Shown piece after piece: positions 63,340 to 64,000 of a DNA stretch of 64,000 nucleotides (position 1 is its first letter; each line of letters begins with the position of its first letter). The translations under genes and the position numbers were made by a program. Below the pieces are notes generated by a model. The model saw only the letters and a list, made by a program, of their open reading frames with translations, made no database searches and was not told the DNA's origin. This DNA comes from Serratia proteamaculans (GTDB lineage: Bacteria; Pseudomonadota; Gammaproteobacteria; Enterobacterales; Enterobacteriaceae). The DNA lies in NCBI RefSeq assembly GCF_008830365.1, contig NZ_WBKI01000001.1:620001-684000 (forward strand), read 5' to 3'.

Positions 63340-63984
63340 ATGACAACCAGCGTAAAGTTGATACAGATGAAAACGATAAAAAAACGGTTAACTCGCGAGG
63401 AGAGCCAGCACCAGACGCGCGAACGGTTGATTGAAACCGCTCGCCAACTGTTTATTGTCGGTGGTTATGGCGGTACCTCAATCCGTGATATCGCCAGTCA
63501 GGCTGGCTATTCGCAGGGGGCTTTCTATTCCAATTTTGCTTCCAAGGAGGATCTGCTGCTGCAACTTTTGCAGCGGCATATGGAAACCGAGGCGGCACAA
63601 CTCACCAGCCTGACCCAGAGTCATACTGATAGCGCGGAACAGGTGTTAGCGGCACTTGAGGCATGGTCGGCGACCCTGAATCGGGAGGCCGACTGGTGCA
63701 TGTTATCGATAGAACTGCAACTGCATGCGCAACGCAGCCCGGCCTTTGCCGTTGAATATCAAAAGGTTTGGGATGTACATCAGGCAAAAATTGGCGCGGT
63801 GATCGGTTCGCTGTTTCAGCAGGTGGGCAAGACGCCGCCTGCGGAACCCAATGAGCTAGCGGCGGCCTTTATGGCGATGGCGCACGGGTTAGCCTTGCAA
63901 CGGACTGGTGTGGGCGCCGATCCTTCTGGCCGGTTGATTATGCTGTTTCTGCGTAGCCTGCTGTGGATGCCAACAGCAGGCTAG
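63340..63984 (+). CDS. TetR-family regulator, 214 aa
   Basis: The N-terminal HTH is TRERLIETARQLFIVGGYGG, then TSIRDIASQAGYSQGAFYSN and FASKEDLLLQLLQ. The C-terminal ligand domain is helical and unrecognised. The start used has AAGGG just upstream; an ATG 27 nt later is possible. It is transcribed away from the SDR gene over shared operators. Confidence 0.88.
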   Translation: MTTSVKLIQMKTIKKRLTREESQHQTRERLIETARQLFIVGGYGGTSIRDIASQAGYSQGAFYSNFASKEDLLLQLLQRHMETEAAQLTSLTQSHTDSAEQVLAALEAWSATLNREADWCMLSIELQLHAQRSPAFAVEYQKVWDVHQAKIGAVIGSLFQQVGKTPPAEPNELAAAFMAMAHGLALQRTGVGADPSGRLIMLFLRSLLWMPTAG

Positions 63985-64000
63985 CCGTTATTCAAGGCAC

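Overview
The window is a junction between an AT-rich prophage (about 1 to 29,580) and a GC-rich enterobacterial chromosome (about 29,580 to 64,000). The host is most likely Serratia or a close Yersiniaceae relative. Close homologues of E. coli MdtG, PBP2, FtsI, OsmB, AcrZ, LpxA, HcxA (YbdH) and the Ddp transporter support this family-level call; species is inference. The prophage is cut by the left window edge, so its integrase and lysogeny genes are not visible. Its right end lies inside mdtG, whose 3' end is replaced by phage sequence.

Prophage, 1-7,300: a ribbon-helix-helix protein, an unknown protein and a P-loop helicase-like protein lie on the + strand. An odd structured non-coding stretch follows, then an accessory block: membrane proteins, a small secreted peptide, a phage-borne Hha/YmoA homologue on the - strand, two related membrane proteins flanking it, and a lipoprotein. 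Prophage, 7,394-25,508: a lambda/HK97-like siphovirus morphogenesis operon. Its order is TerS, TerL, gpW-like connector, portal, protease-capsid fusion, head completion, tail terminator, tail-tube/fibre fusion, tail tube, G/GT frameshift pair, tape measure, minor tail proteins, NlpC-like protein, J-like tip protein and two small appendage proteins. Prophage, 25,540-29,342: lysis genes (TM/coiled-coil protein, T4-type lysozyme, 3-TM holin), a GIY-YIG-like protein, several unknowns and a convergent 331-aa cargo gene next to the attachment junction.

Two phage observations stand out. The palindrome AGTACT occurs about 90 times in 29 kb by eye (about 10 expected from base composition). It appears in all reading frames and between genes, is densest in the replication-like region and is almost absent from the accessory genes and the chromosome. 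Second, a tail-tube domain is fused to a fibre carrying an S74 chaperone, directly upstream of the ordinary tail-tube gene.

Chromosome, 29,580-34,605: truncated mdtG, a glycosyltransferase plus phosphoglycerate-sugar phosphatase pair (compatible solute), a RelE/ParE-Phd toxin-antitoxin pair and a double-GNAT protein. Chromosome, 34,763-41,791: a candidate sigma-54 promoter, an RpiR regulator, DdpX dipeptidase and a complete DdpABCDF peptide ABC transporter, which together form a murein dipeptide scavenging unit. Chromosome, 41,804-50,032: an extra LpxA, a small membrane protein, an extra PBP2/PBP3 pair, a porin with a KdgR-like operator, OsmB and the 44-aa AcrZ homologue.

Chromosome, 50,072-56,502: a - strand cluster with a polar amino acid ABC transporter, an NtaA/DszA-type flavin monooxygenase, an MmgE/PrpD protein and an esterase, suggesting uptake and breakdown of an amino-acid-like organosulfur or aminopolycarboxylate compound. 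Chromosome, 56,675-63,984: a DHA2 efflux pump, a VOC protein, an LVIVD beta-propeller with an orphan sugar-type binding protein, HcxA, an SDR reductase and a divergent TetR regulator.
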